The position numbers and the translations under genes were made by a program. From Flaveria trinervia (lineage: Eukaryota; Streptophyta; Magnoliopsida; Asterales; Asteraceae), in the NCBI GenBank assembly GCA_025506515.1, contig CM046444.1, positions 74,568,192 through 74,632,191 of the forward strand: DNA of 64,000 bases. The letters run 5' to 3'. The notes under the pieces were generated by a model, which made no database searches, had not been told where the DNA came from, and was given only the letters and a program-made list of their open reading frames with translations. Below, in pieces: positions 31,900-42,250 of this stretch; positions within the stretch are counted from its first letter, which is position 1, and each line of letters opens with the position of its first letter.

Positions 31900-32640
31900 G
31901 TACTAACGCTCATCAGTACTTGTGAACTGACATCAATAGTAGCTGTCAAATCATTCAAGCTGCAGCAACCAAGCCTTAGCACAAGATTTTGGAAAGTTGC
32001 ATTGTCTAAAGGCTTAGTAAATATATCTGCAAGCTCATCAGCACTAGGAACAAACTTTGGATCAATCAGACCTTTTTCATAACAATCCCTAATAAAATGA
32101 TGTCTGATCTCAATATGTTTGGTCCTAGAATGCTGGACAGGATTCTTAACAATACAAAGAGCTGAAGGACTATCCATCAGTGAAGGAGTCTTAGTCTCTG
32201 TAATGTCATAATCCAGTAATTGATTCTGAAGCCAGAGTACCTGAGATGTATAACTTGTAGCAGCAACGTACTCTGCTTCAGCAGTGGATGTAGCAACTGA
32301 AGTTTGTTTCTTAATCTGCCAAGAAACTAAACAATCGCCTAGAAATTGGCATCCACCAGAGGTTTATTTTCTTGTTACATAACACCCTACATAGTCACTA
32401 TCAGAGAAAGCAACTAATTTGCAAGAGTGCCCAGTGGAATACCAAAGTCCTAGAGATTGAGTTCCTTGCAAATATCTAAAGATCCTTTTGACTGCAATCA
32501 TATGGGATACTTTAGGTGCAGCCTGAAATCTAGCACAGACACAAGTTGCAAACATAATGTTTGGTCTAGAAGCTGTAAGGTACATCAAGGAACCATCATA
32601 AATCTGTAAAGAGTTTCATCAACTGCTTTACCTTTCTGAT
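31900..32640 (-). pseudogene. Element E RNase H (broken)
   Basis: 32588-32364 reads MYLTASRPNIMFATCVCARF, KRIFRYLQGTQSLGLWYS and FSDSDYVGC. A stop follows near 32364 (VTRK then TAA). 32177-31975 reads MDSPSALCIVKNPVQHSRTK, IEIRHHFIRDCYEKGLIDPK and DIFTKPLDN. One base is missing near the end (LVLRLGCCSLN instead of the GLLQLE stop seen in F), so the frame reads on toward the F LTR. Catalytic Asp and Glu positions are mostly recognisable. Confidence 0.85.
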
Positions 32641-33640
32641 CAGCATCCAGTTGTGTGGTGCTGCACATGGGAGTAGAACAGGACTTACAGTTTTGTAAAT
32701 CAAACTTTTTCAACAAATCCTTTGTATATTTTGACTGATGAATGAAAGTTCCATCAGCCATTTGTTTGATTTGCGAACCCAGAAAGAACTATAATTCTTT
32801 CTTAATGAACAAAGTTTGAACAAGGAGCTTATGCATGCCTACTTTCTTAATGAACAAAGTTTTATCTACGGAGCCTCTAGTGAAATTATTTTGAAGAAGA
32901 AAGTTAGACAGTGTTTCATACTAGGCCCTGAGAGCTTGTTTTAACCCATAAAGAGCCTTATCAAGCTTATACACCTAGTTTGGATGTTAATGATCTTCAA
33001 AACCTGGTGGTTGACACACATAAACTTTTTCTTTTATTTTACCATATAAGAATGCACTTTTAACATCCATTGAAAAACATTAAGATTAAGAAAAGCATCA
33101 TATGCTAAGAACAATCTGATTGCCTCCAGTCTGGCTACAGGGGCAAAGGTTTCATCATAATCAATACCTTCTTCTTGTGAAAACCCTGTACAACCAGTCT
33201 TGCTTTGTTCTTGCAATTTGACCTTTTTCATTAGTTTTATTCCTAAACACCCATTTTGTGCTTATTTCACACTTACCTTGGGGTAGAGGAACCAGTTCCC
33301 ACACTTGCTGCTTTTGAAACTGAAGAAGCTCAAGTTGCATGGCTTCAATTCATCCATTGTCTCTTAATGCAATATGATAGTTCTTTGGCTCTTGCTGACT
33401 GATGAAGAGAGCATAAAAGCACAAATTGGACAATTGACTTCTAGTTGAAACACCAGCATTGATGTCACCAATGATCTGAGACATGGGGTGATTCTTAGTT
33501 CTTGATACTCAATAAGATCTGTGCAAGTGTTTGTAGGTGATTCATCAGCAACAGATGTTGATCCAGACTCTTGAAACCTAGAATGAGATGGCAATTCAAA
33601 TGAAGTAGAGGAATAGAGATCTCATCAGCATTTGTTGTGG
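32641..33640 (-). pseudogene. Element E reverse transcriptase, catalytic motif deleted
   Basis: 33231-33034 reads EEGIDYDETFAPVARLEAIR and FLAYDAFLNLNVFQWMLKV. KLDKALYGLKQ-like and AWYE-like segments follow at about 32990-32900 in other frames. At 32796-32862 the block that encodes VQIYVDDIIF and KFEMSAMGELQFF in A and F is gone: the sequence jumps from the ELQFFLG equivalent to a second copy of TTTCTTAATGAACAAAGTTT (32798-32817 and 32843-32862). The enzyme cannot be active whatever the frame. Confidence 0.85.
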
Positions 33641-34625
33641 ATGGAACTGCTGAAGCTACATGAACATCAAGGTTAGTAGACTCAGGCAGGTGATCACTAA
33701 CCTTGCATTTGTATCACCAGATGAATGACTAGTTGCAGGAGATGATAGATTCACAGAATCTGCAACAGCTGGAGGCTGATAAGGAACATATTGCAGTATG
33801 TCCAAATCAAATAACTCCACAGGGTTTTGTGGGATTTTCTCCTTTGGAGATTCATTAAACTTTACATGCAAGGTTTCTTCAACTATCTTTGTTCTGCAAT
33901 TAAAAACTTTGTATGCCTTGCAACTAGATGAATACCCAACAAAGTACCTTGCATCCACCTTTGATTCAAACTTCTAAAGTGGATCCATTGGGTTAAGAAT
34001 ATATAGGGACACCCAAATGCTCTAAAGAAGGAAATCAGAGGAGCCAAATGATGTAACACTTCATAAGGAGTCTTCATCAACCACTAATTTACTAACACTC
34101 TATTTTGCACATAGCAAGCTGTGTTGACAGCTTCAGCCCAAAAGGTTAGTGGCAAACCAGAATCAGCCAACATTGACCTTGTGGCTTCAATAAGGGTCAT
34201 GTTCTTTCTCTCCACCACTCCATTTTGTTCAGGAGTTCTTGGAATGCTATACTGCCTCTTGATTCCCTTAGAGAAATAGAATTCATCAAGTGTGTGGTTT
34301 CTAAATTCTGTGCCATTATCACTCCTCACACACTTGACAGAAAGGGAGTACTGCTTTTCCACATGCAACACAAAGTAGATGATGATTTGACCAGCCTCAT
34401 CTTTTGAATGTAAGAAGAAGGTCCATACAAATCTGGACCAAAAAGATCCGTATGTAGTAATTGTGAGCAGTAGCAGACTTTGGTTCTTCTATTGGAGGGA
34501 ATGATACTTTGTGTTGATTTTCTTTTAAACAAGCAGAGCAGTTGTCATCACATTTGAACTCTTTTAATGGCAGACCACTCACTAAACCATGATGGATAAG
34601 CTGGTTCATGTTTTTAAGATTCACA
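33640..34625 (-). pseudogene. Element E integrase and linker (deleted and frameshifted)
   Basis: 34624-34397 keeps MNLKNMNQLIHHGLVSGLPL, CDDNCSACLKENQHKVSFPP (zinc cysteines). The first catalytic Asp is in LHTDLFGP (near 34445), but about 60-70 bp present in A and F (VRVMSMAKKKYCLVIVDDYS) are missing. 34371-34084 has VRSDNGTEFRNH (second Asp) and PRTPEQNGVVERKN (Glu). 34080-33656 covers TPYEVLHHLAPL, GCPYIFLTQ and DARYFVGYSSSCKAYKVFN with frame changes, ending in FNESPKEKIPQNPVELFDLD. Confidence 0.83.
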
Positions 34626-34657
34626 TGACCAAGCCTTCTGTGCCATAGTTCAGATTC

Positions 34658-35070
34658 CTAAGGAGAGGCCTTGGAGAACAGACATGGATGGCCTTTTAGA
34701 TCAATTTTCTTTGATAAGTCTAAGGCATATACTCTTCCAATCCTGTTGGCCTTCAGGAGAGTATATTCATCCAATATCTTGTCAATCATTCTCAAAACAT
34801 TGGAAGACGAAATCCGACAGTTCTGGCTGGTGAAAAGGGAAACATGCCCTTTATCACACATTTGACTGACACTCAACAAGTTGTACTTGAGATTCTCCAC
34901 ATGGTTAACATCATCAAATCTTATCTCACCACTTGACACAAAGCCTTTGTCGATGATGTAACCCTTAGCATCATTACCAAAAGATACAAATCCCTTCTTT
35001 CCTTCAGAGTAGTCATGAAGAAGAGAACTGCTCCCTGTCATATGCATACATCCTCCACTATCCACATACC
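34658..35070 (-). pseudogene. Element E protease and GAG-pre-integrase region (open)
   Basis: One 135-aa frame starts MDSGGCMHMTGSSSLLHDYS. The protease motif D-S-G-G is intact (35048-35062). It continues with GFVSFGNDAKGYIIDKGFVS, NLKYNLLSVSQMCDKGHVSL and LLKANRIGRVYALDLSKKID, then a stop at 34658 before the integrase zinc region. In A and F the corresponding motif is DSGGSMHMTG. Confidence 0.85.
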
Positions 35071-35107
35071 AGATGCTTCAATGGCATATTGAAGAACCCT
35101 GCATTTG

Positions 35108-38059
35108 TCACAACATAGCTTTTGAGACCAAAACCATTTTGGTTTTGGGTCTGTTCTCATCAACAGATTTTATACTAACTGATTTGTCATGATTAACAGC
35201 CTCTGAAGGTGGAGATGGTGCTGAAAAGGATTCCTTTGATTTTGGCTTAGTTTTCCTTTTTAGTGGTTTAATCATAGGTACATCTATTTGGTTAACTCTC
35301 CCTAACAGATGTTGAACCATCAAAACAAGTTGTGTCTGATTGGTTGTTAAAGTCTTCAGTTCAGCAGACACATCAGTACTTGTTTTTGATTGGTTCCTGT
35401 GACTCACCGTGTCCTCCTTTTTGAAAGACACAGACTTAGTCTGGTGTTTTGATATTCCATGAGGAATACTTTCAGCTGTTTTATGATAAACCCCTTCCTT
35501 CTTTTTAGATTTTTGTAATAACTTTGGTTTCAGATTGAGATGATTGTGGCACAAACTTGGTTTCAAATTCATCTTTCATTTTATTAATTTTGTTTTTAAT
35601 AATTTTATCTTTGTTGAATTTGGAACCCTTTTGGTACCAACATTCATCAGTGAGATGATTGAATAGACCATAAATTTCACATGCCTTTTTCTTCATCTTC
35701 TGCTGTTCAATTGCTGAAGACGATGAAACTACTGAAGGTGTGTTCTTCAGTACTTTCTTCCTCTCAGTACTTATGTTAAGTACTGAAGGATTTGTAACAA
35801 CTGAAGACTTGTTCTTCAGAAGTTTTCTATCAGTACTTTTGGATTTCCTGATAAACTCTTCAGCAGTTGTCAAACCATGTTTGTTTTCATTTGGTTTGAA
35901 ATGTTCTTCAGGTGTTGTTACTTGCTCTTTAGTACTTTGAATACTTTGTGAGAAAACACCTGAAGTGCTTAGCTTTTCTTTGATCATGTGTATTTCAGTA
36001 GTGAGACCATCAGCAGATTGGTTAGCTGAGGTACTATTACTGACTTCATCCTCTGATTTTGCATTATCACTTGAGGATGAAACACATGATGATGTGGTTT
36101 GGGAATTGCTTTCACCTTCAGATTTTACTTTTGTCTTGGGAGTAAAATCTGTAGGAGGTACAGTGTGATTATACCCAATCCCAAACTTCACATTTGAAGC
36201 TGTTTGCTTAATGAGAAGCATTTCAAACCCCTTGCAGGATGTTACCCAGCGTTCACACTCTACTTGAGTAGCTGCAAGTGTTTCTTTGAGATTCTTATGA
36301 TTCTCTAAAATGACCTCTACCTTTGCCTTTTCATCAGTGATTTGGCATTTTATTTGTAAATCTCATCATCTTTTTCCTTTAAAACAGACTCAAACTCAGC
36401 TTTTCTTTTGGAAATCACTTTCTTTAGGTCAAGATATGATTAATTAAAGCTACATTTGCTTCTCTAATTGAGACAAAAGCAGCTATGCATGACTCAGAAC
36501 AAAACTTGACCTTAGCCTCAGAAGATACCTGTGGTACCTGTGATGATGAAGCATTTGAGCATGAACCATCAGTAGTCTCCAGGGTGATAAGAGCAAGATT
36601 TCCAAAAGGATTTTCACCACCATGTTGACCAACACCAGAAAACACTTGTTCAGAATAACCAGAAAGATCATCTGGTAAGCTACTCCAGTCAACAACTCCA
36701 AATGTGAAAAAGCTTTGATGTGATTGAGATTGAGATTGTTAATTTGATTGAGATGGTTGAGGCTCAGGTAGGGCATGTGGTTGTTCAGCTATGGGTACTG
36801 GAACCTGATTGGACTGAGGCATGTAAAAACAGGGATAAGGATATGGCATTTGACCTTGAGGAACAAAATATGCAGGAGATGATTGAATTTGTGAATGATG
36901 ACCAGAATTGGTAGAATGTTGCCCTTTGTTTTGTGAGCTATTGCATGGAAAGTTCACAAAGAGTGTAGAAGAGTTAGATCCAGATGATCTACACTCTCTT
37001 GCAAAATGTCCAAGTCTATGGCACTTGTGATATCTTAACTTGCTCTTGTCAAAACCAATTTTGGTTTTTCCAGAGAGACCAGGAAATTTTCTACCTGTCC
37101 TTTTGTAAAATTTTTGAGATCTGATATTGACTAATGCCATTTGGCTCAAAATATCCATCTCTTCCAATCATCATCAGCAATTCCTTTCAAATCATCCATC
37201 AAAAAGCACAAATAATCACTACTACACGCTGAATTACTATCAACACCAACAAAAGCAGGATCTCCACTTTTTGAAGAGAAATCTATATGCTCATCATAAG
37301 AACTTTCTGATGCAGCATATTCTGACTCATGACCAACCAAAGCAGTAATCCCTGGTACAAAATCATCAGTGAGCTTCCCAGATGAAGCCAGTTTCCTTTT
37401 CTGTTCTATCTCTCTTTCAAATGTTAACAGTTTCCCATGAAGTTGGGTGAGAGATAGATTGTTCAGATTTGCACTAGAGCGTAGGACAATAGTATATGTG
37501 TCCCATCTCTCAGGCAGGGATCTGAGGAATCTGTTGTTCATCTGACTATTTGTATATTCATGTTTAAGCATTTTCAACTCAGATATCAAAGTGGAAAATT
37601 GCTCAAACTGTTGAGTTAGTGACTCGCCCTTTCTATGAGAGAATTCTCATATTGCTAGGAAAGGATCTCTCTATTGTTTGCCAAGACCTCATCAGTTCCT
37701 CCAAATTGTTCTTTCAAAGCAACCCAGAGGTCATGAGCAGTTTCATGATGCATAAGTCCAGAATAGATTTCATTTGGCAGTGCCATGGCCAGAATTCCAT
37801 GGGCTTTAGCATCAATTTCAAACAGTTTCAGATCTTCATCTGAGTATTGCTCTTTCTTCTTCGGAACCATCTCATTGGTTTCCGGATTACTCACCATAGG
37901 CTTATATGGTCCATGAACCACAGATTTCCATCAACCTGAACTGTTGACAGACAGGTGATGGAGCATTCGGCATCGCCATATGTTATACTCACTCCTAACA
38001 AGCATCGGAGGCTTTGTTGAGGAGCCAGTATTGTGAGGATCATTGATTGATGTAGCCAT
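35108..38059 (-). pseudogene. Element E gag (stops, first knuckle Cys lost)
   Basis: ATG at 38059 opens MATSINDPHNTGSSTKPPML; a TGA replaces a Cys codon (SSG*WKS) near 37930. Then VVHGPYKPMVSNPETNEMVP (37921-37655), RFLRSLPERWDTYTIVLRS (37589-37146), MALVNIRSQKFYKRTGRKFP, knuckle YHKCHRLGHFAREC at 36991-37032 with Tyr instead of the first Cys, and 36221-35505 with SNVKFGIGYNHTVPPTDF and a Ser/Lys-rich region. A second knuckle-like motif CEIYGLFNHLTDEC (about 35640-35685) has Tyr for its second Cys. The segment 35700-35960 is dense in CTGAAG/CTTCAG. Confidence 0.85.
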
Positions 38060-38275
38060 TTTCACCAATTCAAACAGGTTCAATGAGATTTTAACAGATC
38101 TAGCTCAAAAACTCAACACATAGTTTGAAACAAGACGAATCTCAAATTAATTTACCGGAAGCAACAGAAAATCAAACTCTATAACCAATTCTTGCAAATT
38201 TGCTAATTCGATCAAACATAGATATCAAAAGAGAAGTTTCAATGATCAATTGTTAAATCGATCAATGATTAACCA

Positions 38276-38287
38276 GCTCTGATATCA
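38276..38287 (-). other. Primer-binding site of element E (one mismatch)
   Basis: Plus strand GCTCTGATATCA, i.e. TGATATCAGAGC, one G-to-A change from the TGGTATCAGAGC of A and F. Located two bases inside the 5' LTR boundary. Confidence 0.88.
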
Positions 38288-38289
38288 TT

Positions 38290-38978
38290 TGTAAGGATCG
38301 GGATCTAGTTTGATCAATTAGATTAAGATTGCAGCGGAATAGCAGAAGAATTAGACGAAATTTAAGCAAGAATAATATGAATATTCAATCAAACAGTGAC
38401 GGATATAGAGAGAGAAAGTTTTCTGCAAAGAGAATGTTTTCATTCACGCACACGCTTCGGTTACAAGGAAATTAGGTCAACATTCCTTTTATAAAGGAAT
38501 GTGACATCAGCTGACGTCATTTGATAGTGACAGCTAACTGATTTATACAAACAACTTAAAGTAAACTAAACTACGGAAGATGTCCACAACAACTGAGGCC
38601 ACCTTCACAAAAAAGCTAAGTACAAGCTAACATTACAACTACTGAAGTTATAACATCTGAAGTGTAAGAACTTCAGATGTTTTACATAATATAAAACTAC
38701 TGATTACAAACTACTGAAAAGTAAACCATCACAACTACTGAAGAGAACTACTTCAGCTGTTGTGATAACTTCTGAGAACTTGGTCTTCAGACTTTGTCTT
38801 CAGCAGTTGTCTTCAGACTTTGTCTTCGGCTGTTGTTTTCAGACTTTGTCTTCAGACTTTGTCTTTAGAATTGTCTTCAGACTTTGTCTTTAGCTGTTGT
38901 AGACCACTTCAGTTGTTTTGATGTCTGTGGGACTTAAAGGTTTTTCTTATCTGGCTCATTGGTTCTTTTGGTCCAACA
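38290..38978 (-). repeat. 5' LTR of element E (689 bp)
   Basis: Plus-strand ends TGTAAGGATCGGG and TTGGTCCAACA. About twenty substitutions versus 14670-15463 in the alignable ~560 bp by eye, plus the 13-bp repeat difference. Next bases are AATAT, not matching ACCTT before the other LTR. Confidence 0.93.
38481..38519 (-). promoter_or_regulatory. Palindromic TATA region and TGACGTCA in element E 5' LTR
   Basis: CATTCCTTTTATAAAGGAATG (38481-38501) is a near-perfect palindrome centred on the TATA box. TGACGTCA (38512-38519) is a perfect bZIP-type palindrome lying upstream of the TATA in the direction of transcription. Both are kept unchanged in the 3' LTR. A promoter role is inferred from arrangement. 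Confidence 0.55.
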
Positions 38979-39631
38979 AATATCTTTCCAAGCCAAACAT
39001 GAAGTCTTCCGAAGCCTCAGAGGCAAAGTCTTCCGAAGCTTCAAATTCATGAAGACAGATTTCTTCCGAAGACTTTTAGTAACTTGCTTTATCTGATGTA
39101 CTGTTCCATAAAGCTGGACACCTTTCCGCTGCATCTCTGCAAGTCACCGACTTACTTGAGTTGGTGAAAAAGTCCATGCTTTTGGTAACTGTACATTGAG
39201 GTCTTGAACCTATAACTTTCTAATTTATGTACTTTATCCTTTTTATAATAGATAAGGATGTGAGCTATGGCATGTCATAGTCACAATTCAAAAGGCAATA
39301 TGCCTTTTGACTCTACAATTGATTTTGTTTGTGTCTAGTCAATTGTATCTAGCTGGCTTTCAAAGTATAGCCGGCTAAAGGATGTACTATAAATATATCA
39401 TGTTCTTATATCTTTCTAATATGCTTTGTAACACTTGTAATAGAACATAGAGTAAGCAATATACTGCATTCTTGAAAAACATACACTTGTGTTCTTTGTG
39501 TCTGTCTCTCTTGCATTACTTGTGTTCTTAGTATCTCAACTTGCTTAATCCAGTTTACTGTTTTATTAAAGTTTAGTTAATCTCCTCTTTGTGTTATTGT
39601 GTTGTAACTTACACGCTTCAACGATCCTGCA
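38979..39631 (+). repeat. Family-2 LTR, right piece (plus strand)
   Basis: Matches the complement of the C LTR along its length: AAGCTGGACACC, GATGTGAGCTATG, CATGTCATAGTCA, AAAAGGCAAT.TGCCTTTTGACTC, TCTAGTCA.TTGTAT, CTTTCTAATATGCTTTG and GTGTTATTGTGTTGTAA. TATA (ACTATAAATATATC) is near 39387. It ends CGATCCTGCA at 39631. No PBS follows; a minisatellite does. Element E separates it from 14556-14669. Confidence 0.75.
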
Positions 39632-39639
39632 CATATTTC

Positions 39640-40125
39640 CCCTTTTTGTTCATCCGTGTTTCTTTTTGTTTATCCGCATTTCTTTTTGTTCATCCGCATT
39701 GACTTTACTCATCTGCATTTGTTAATGTTCATTCGCATTTGTTCATCCACATTGACTTTACACATCTGTATTTGTCAATGCTCATCCGCATTTATTCATC
39801 CGCATTGACTTTACTCATCCGCATTTGTTCATCCGCATTGACTTTACTCATCTGCATTTGTCAAAGCTCATCCGCATTTTTTCGTTCGCATGAACTTACT
39901 CATCCGTATTTGTTCATTCGCATGACTTACTCATCCGCATTTGTTAATGCTCATCCGCATTTGTTCATTCGCATGACTTACTCATCCGCATTTTTTCATT
40001 TGAATTACATACTCATCTGCATTTGTTCATTCGCATGACTTTCTCATCCGCATTTGTTCATTCGCATGACTTACTCATCCGCATTTGTTCATTCCCATGA
40101 CTTACTCATCCGCATTTGTCACACT
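39640..40125. repeat. Degenerate minisatellite CATCCGCATTTGTTCATTCGCATGAC
   Basis: About 480 bp of imperfect tandem units built from CATCCGCATT, TTGTTCATTCGCATGAC and TTTACTCATC words, with spacings of roughly 12, 24 and 31 bp; late units are most regular (TTACTCATCCGCATTTGTT repeated near 39980-40120). It starts at the LTR end and gives only a repetitive spurious ORF. Confidence 0.88.
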
Positions 40126-40738
40126 TCAGTAGTTTTTCTAAAGTTAGGCGTATGAACTACTGTTTGAGTGCATGAGCAGCCTAAGGCACACTTATCATCC
40201 TAATTCGGTCCCCAAACACCAACTATCATGTTCTGAGCTTAAATCATGCATTCTACGCCTTATAAACACTACCATAACATCATCAAGCATGAACATAGTC
40301 CAAAATCACAACATACTCACAAGATACACACATTCATACATACGGGTATGAAACCCTAGTTTTATAAAAAGTTCATACACGCATTTCCAGCCCCAAAATT
40401 AGTTAAAACAAAGAGGGGTTCTAGAACTCAACTTAGCAGCCTCTTCGGGTTAGACTTCCTTCAAAGCCTAATTGCTACAAGTTTTCACCTAGAAACCCAC
40501 TTGAACTCGACCTTCTACTCCTGTTCTTCTTCAAGACCGAGAGCTCTCTCCTCTCTTTCTTTCTTTCTCTAAAAATATCTGAATTTTGTGTGGGTGTAGA
40601 GAGAGTGATGGCAGCCATTACCTTTTACACCCACTTTTTCAAACCTTTTGTCCTTTTTGACACTTTTTCCCCTTAACTTGGGTAAATATCTTTTCTTTCT
40701 TTTTCTTCACTTAATTCTTTGTTTACTAACTTTAAAGG
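40126..40738. other. Unassigned non-coding stretch
   Basis: No ORF of note. It has a polypyrimidine run (CTCTCCTCTCTTTCTTTCTT near 40548) and GAGAGAGTGATGGCAGCC near 40598, with text resembling the transcribed leader of a plant LTR element. I cannot name the family; it may be part of a Ty3/gypsy LTR or host intergenic DNA. Confidence 0.4.
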
Positions 40739-41360
40739 AATAACCAGGTGTTACAAGATGAAGGAATCGATTATACTGATGTCTTTGCACCTATTGCAAG
40801 ACTTGAGGCAGTTAGGATCTTCCTTGCTTATGTTGCATCCAAGAATTTCACTATCTACCAACTTGATGTCAAGTGTGTCTTTCTATATGGGGATATAGAT
40901 TAGAAAGTCTACATGTGCCAACCTCCAAGATTTGAAGACCCACAACACCCTAACTATGTGTGCAAACTAGATAAAGCTCTATATGGGCTACACCAAGCAC
41001 CTAGGCTGTAGTATGAGACTTTGTCTCAATTTCTTTTGAGGAATGGTTACACTAGAGGTACCATTGATAAGACTCTTTTCATAAAAAAGTCTGGAAAGGC
41101 TATTTTTCTTGTTCAAGTCTATGTTGATGACATCATATTTGATTCTTCAAACGACCAAATATGTAAAGACTTTGAAAGCATCATGAAGAAGAAGTTTGAG
41201 ATGAGTTCCATGGGAAAAATGAACTTTTTCCTTGGAATTCGAGTGAAGGAATTGAAGGAAGGGTTTCTCATCAAGCAATCCAATACACCCATACCCAGAA
41301 ACCATAATCTTTGTTTTGACTTTGAGGGGAGGATACCGATCAATATCAGTATAGGGTAAT
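40739..41360 (+). pseudogene. Element G reverse transcriptase (5' truncated)
   Basis: Homology starts abruptly near 40739 inside the QDEGIDYTDVFAPIARLEAV block and runs through FTIYQLDVKCVFLYGDID, a TAG, KVYMCQPPRF, LDKALYGLHQAPRL, a TAG for Trp, YETLSQFLLRNGYTRGTID, catalytic YVDD at 41120-41131, and KKFEMSSMGKMNFFLGIRVK. After GFLIKQS the sequence jumps to NTPIPRNHNLCFDFEG, so 20 or so residues of the thumb region are deleted. Most similar to element C, hence family 2. N-terminal RT, integrase and everything upstream are missing. Confidence 0.85.
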
Positions 41361-42009
41361 TATTGGTTCTTTGATGTATCTCATAGCAAATAGACCTGAT
41401 ATCATGTTTGCAACTTACATTTGTGCAAGATATCAGGCTTCTCCAAAGATGTCTCACCTAGCTGCTGCTAAGAGAATCCTCAGATACCTCAAAGGAGCAC
41501 CTAAATTAGGTCTCTGGTATCCAAGGAACAATAATTATAACCTCTGCGGATACTCTAAAACTGACTATGGTGGCTATAACATTGACAAGAAATCAGTATA
41601 AGGTGGATTTCAATTTCTTGGTGGAGGGATAATCTCATGGCAATGCAAGAAACAATCCCGAGTCTTTACGTCAACTGCTGAAGCTGAATACATTGCTGCT
41701 GCAAGTTATTGTGCTTAGCTGCTATGGATTCATAACCAGATGTTAGACTATGGATTCAAGTTTATGAGCAATCCTATCCACATTGACAACAACAGTGCCA
41801 TCTCCATCACTGAAAATCTTGTGAAGCACTCTAGGAGAAAGCATATTGATATCAGGTATCATTTCATTTGAGATATTCATAAGAAGAATCTAATTAAACT
41901 AATCAAAGTTGATTCAAATGAACAATATGCTGACTTGTTCACCAAAGCTTTTGATGAACAGAGATTTAAGTATCTCATTACAGCCATTCGTATGATAAAC
42001 ATTGATTAG
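41361..42009 (+). pseudogene. Element G RNase H (stops)
   Basis: MMYLIANRPDIMFATYICAR, KRILRYLKGAPKLGLWYP, then YSKTDYGGYNIDKKS with TAA, GGFQFLGGGIISWQCKKQSR, STAEAEYIAAASYCA, TAG for Gln, LLWIHNQMLDYG, HIDNNSAISITENLVKHSR, RKHIDIRYHFI, TGA for Arg, and DLFTKAFDEQRFKYL to the end AIRMINID. Catalytic SDSDY has become SKTDY. The AIRMIN ending is the same as in element C (AIRMINFE). Confidence 0.85.
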
Positions 42010-42250
42010 TTTACCTCTTTTGAAAACCTTTTAATATGTAATGTCTTATGTCAATACCATCTAAGCCTTATTACAAAAGGTCTCTCTCTGAAATGTTTCA
42101 CTAAGTATAAATTCTTCCAAAGAGGAATTAACCCTCAGAAGATATTTTACATATCATCCGAAGCAAAAGTCCTCCAAGGATAATTTTCTTCTCGGAATAA
42201 GCTATTGATTTTATATCAGATCTACTTCGGAAGCTTGGACCAGAGTCCTC
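42010..42250. other. Junction between element G (plus) and element C (minus)
   Basis: Post-RNase H spacer of G with CTTCCAAAG, CATCCGAAG and CTTCTCGGAA words, running into the minus-strand end of the C aORF near 42200-42250. The spacer of one orientation meets the gene end of the other, so a rearrangement or truncation lies here. I cannot place it to the base. Confidence 0.5.

Larger units (their letters stand above)
14670..38978 (-). mobile_element. Element E: family-1 Ty1/copia element with nested element F
   Basis: LTRs at 38290-38978 (5') and 14670-15463 (3') bracket PBS, gag, protease, integrase, RT, RNase H and the additional ORF on the minus strand. Without F (12,387 bp plus 5-bp TSD) its length is about 11.9 kb. 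LTRs differ by roughly 3-4% by eye plus length changes, so it is older than F. Flanks are ACCTT on the left and AATAT on the right, so no TSD is seen although it clearly interrupts a family-2 LTR. It is dead: RT lacks its catalytic motif and gag has stops. Confidence 0.9.

Noticed and set aside
39739..40038. 99-aa plus-strand ORF rich in SALTLLIRI
   Set aside because: Translation of the degenerate minisatellite; no conserved domain.
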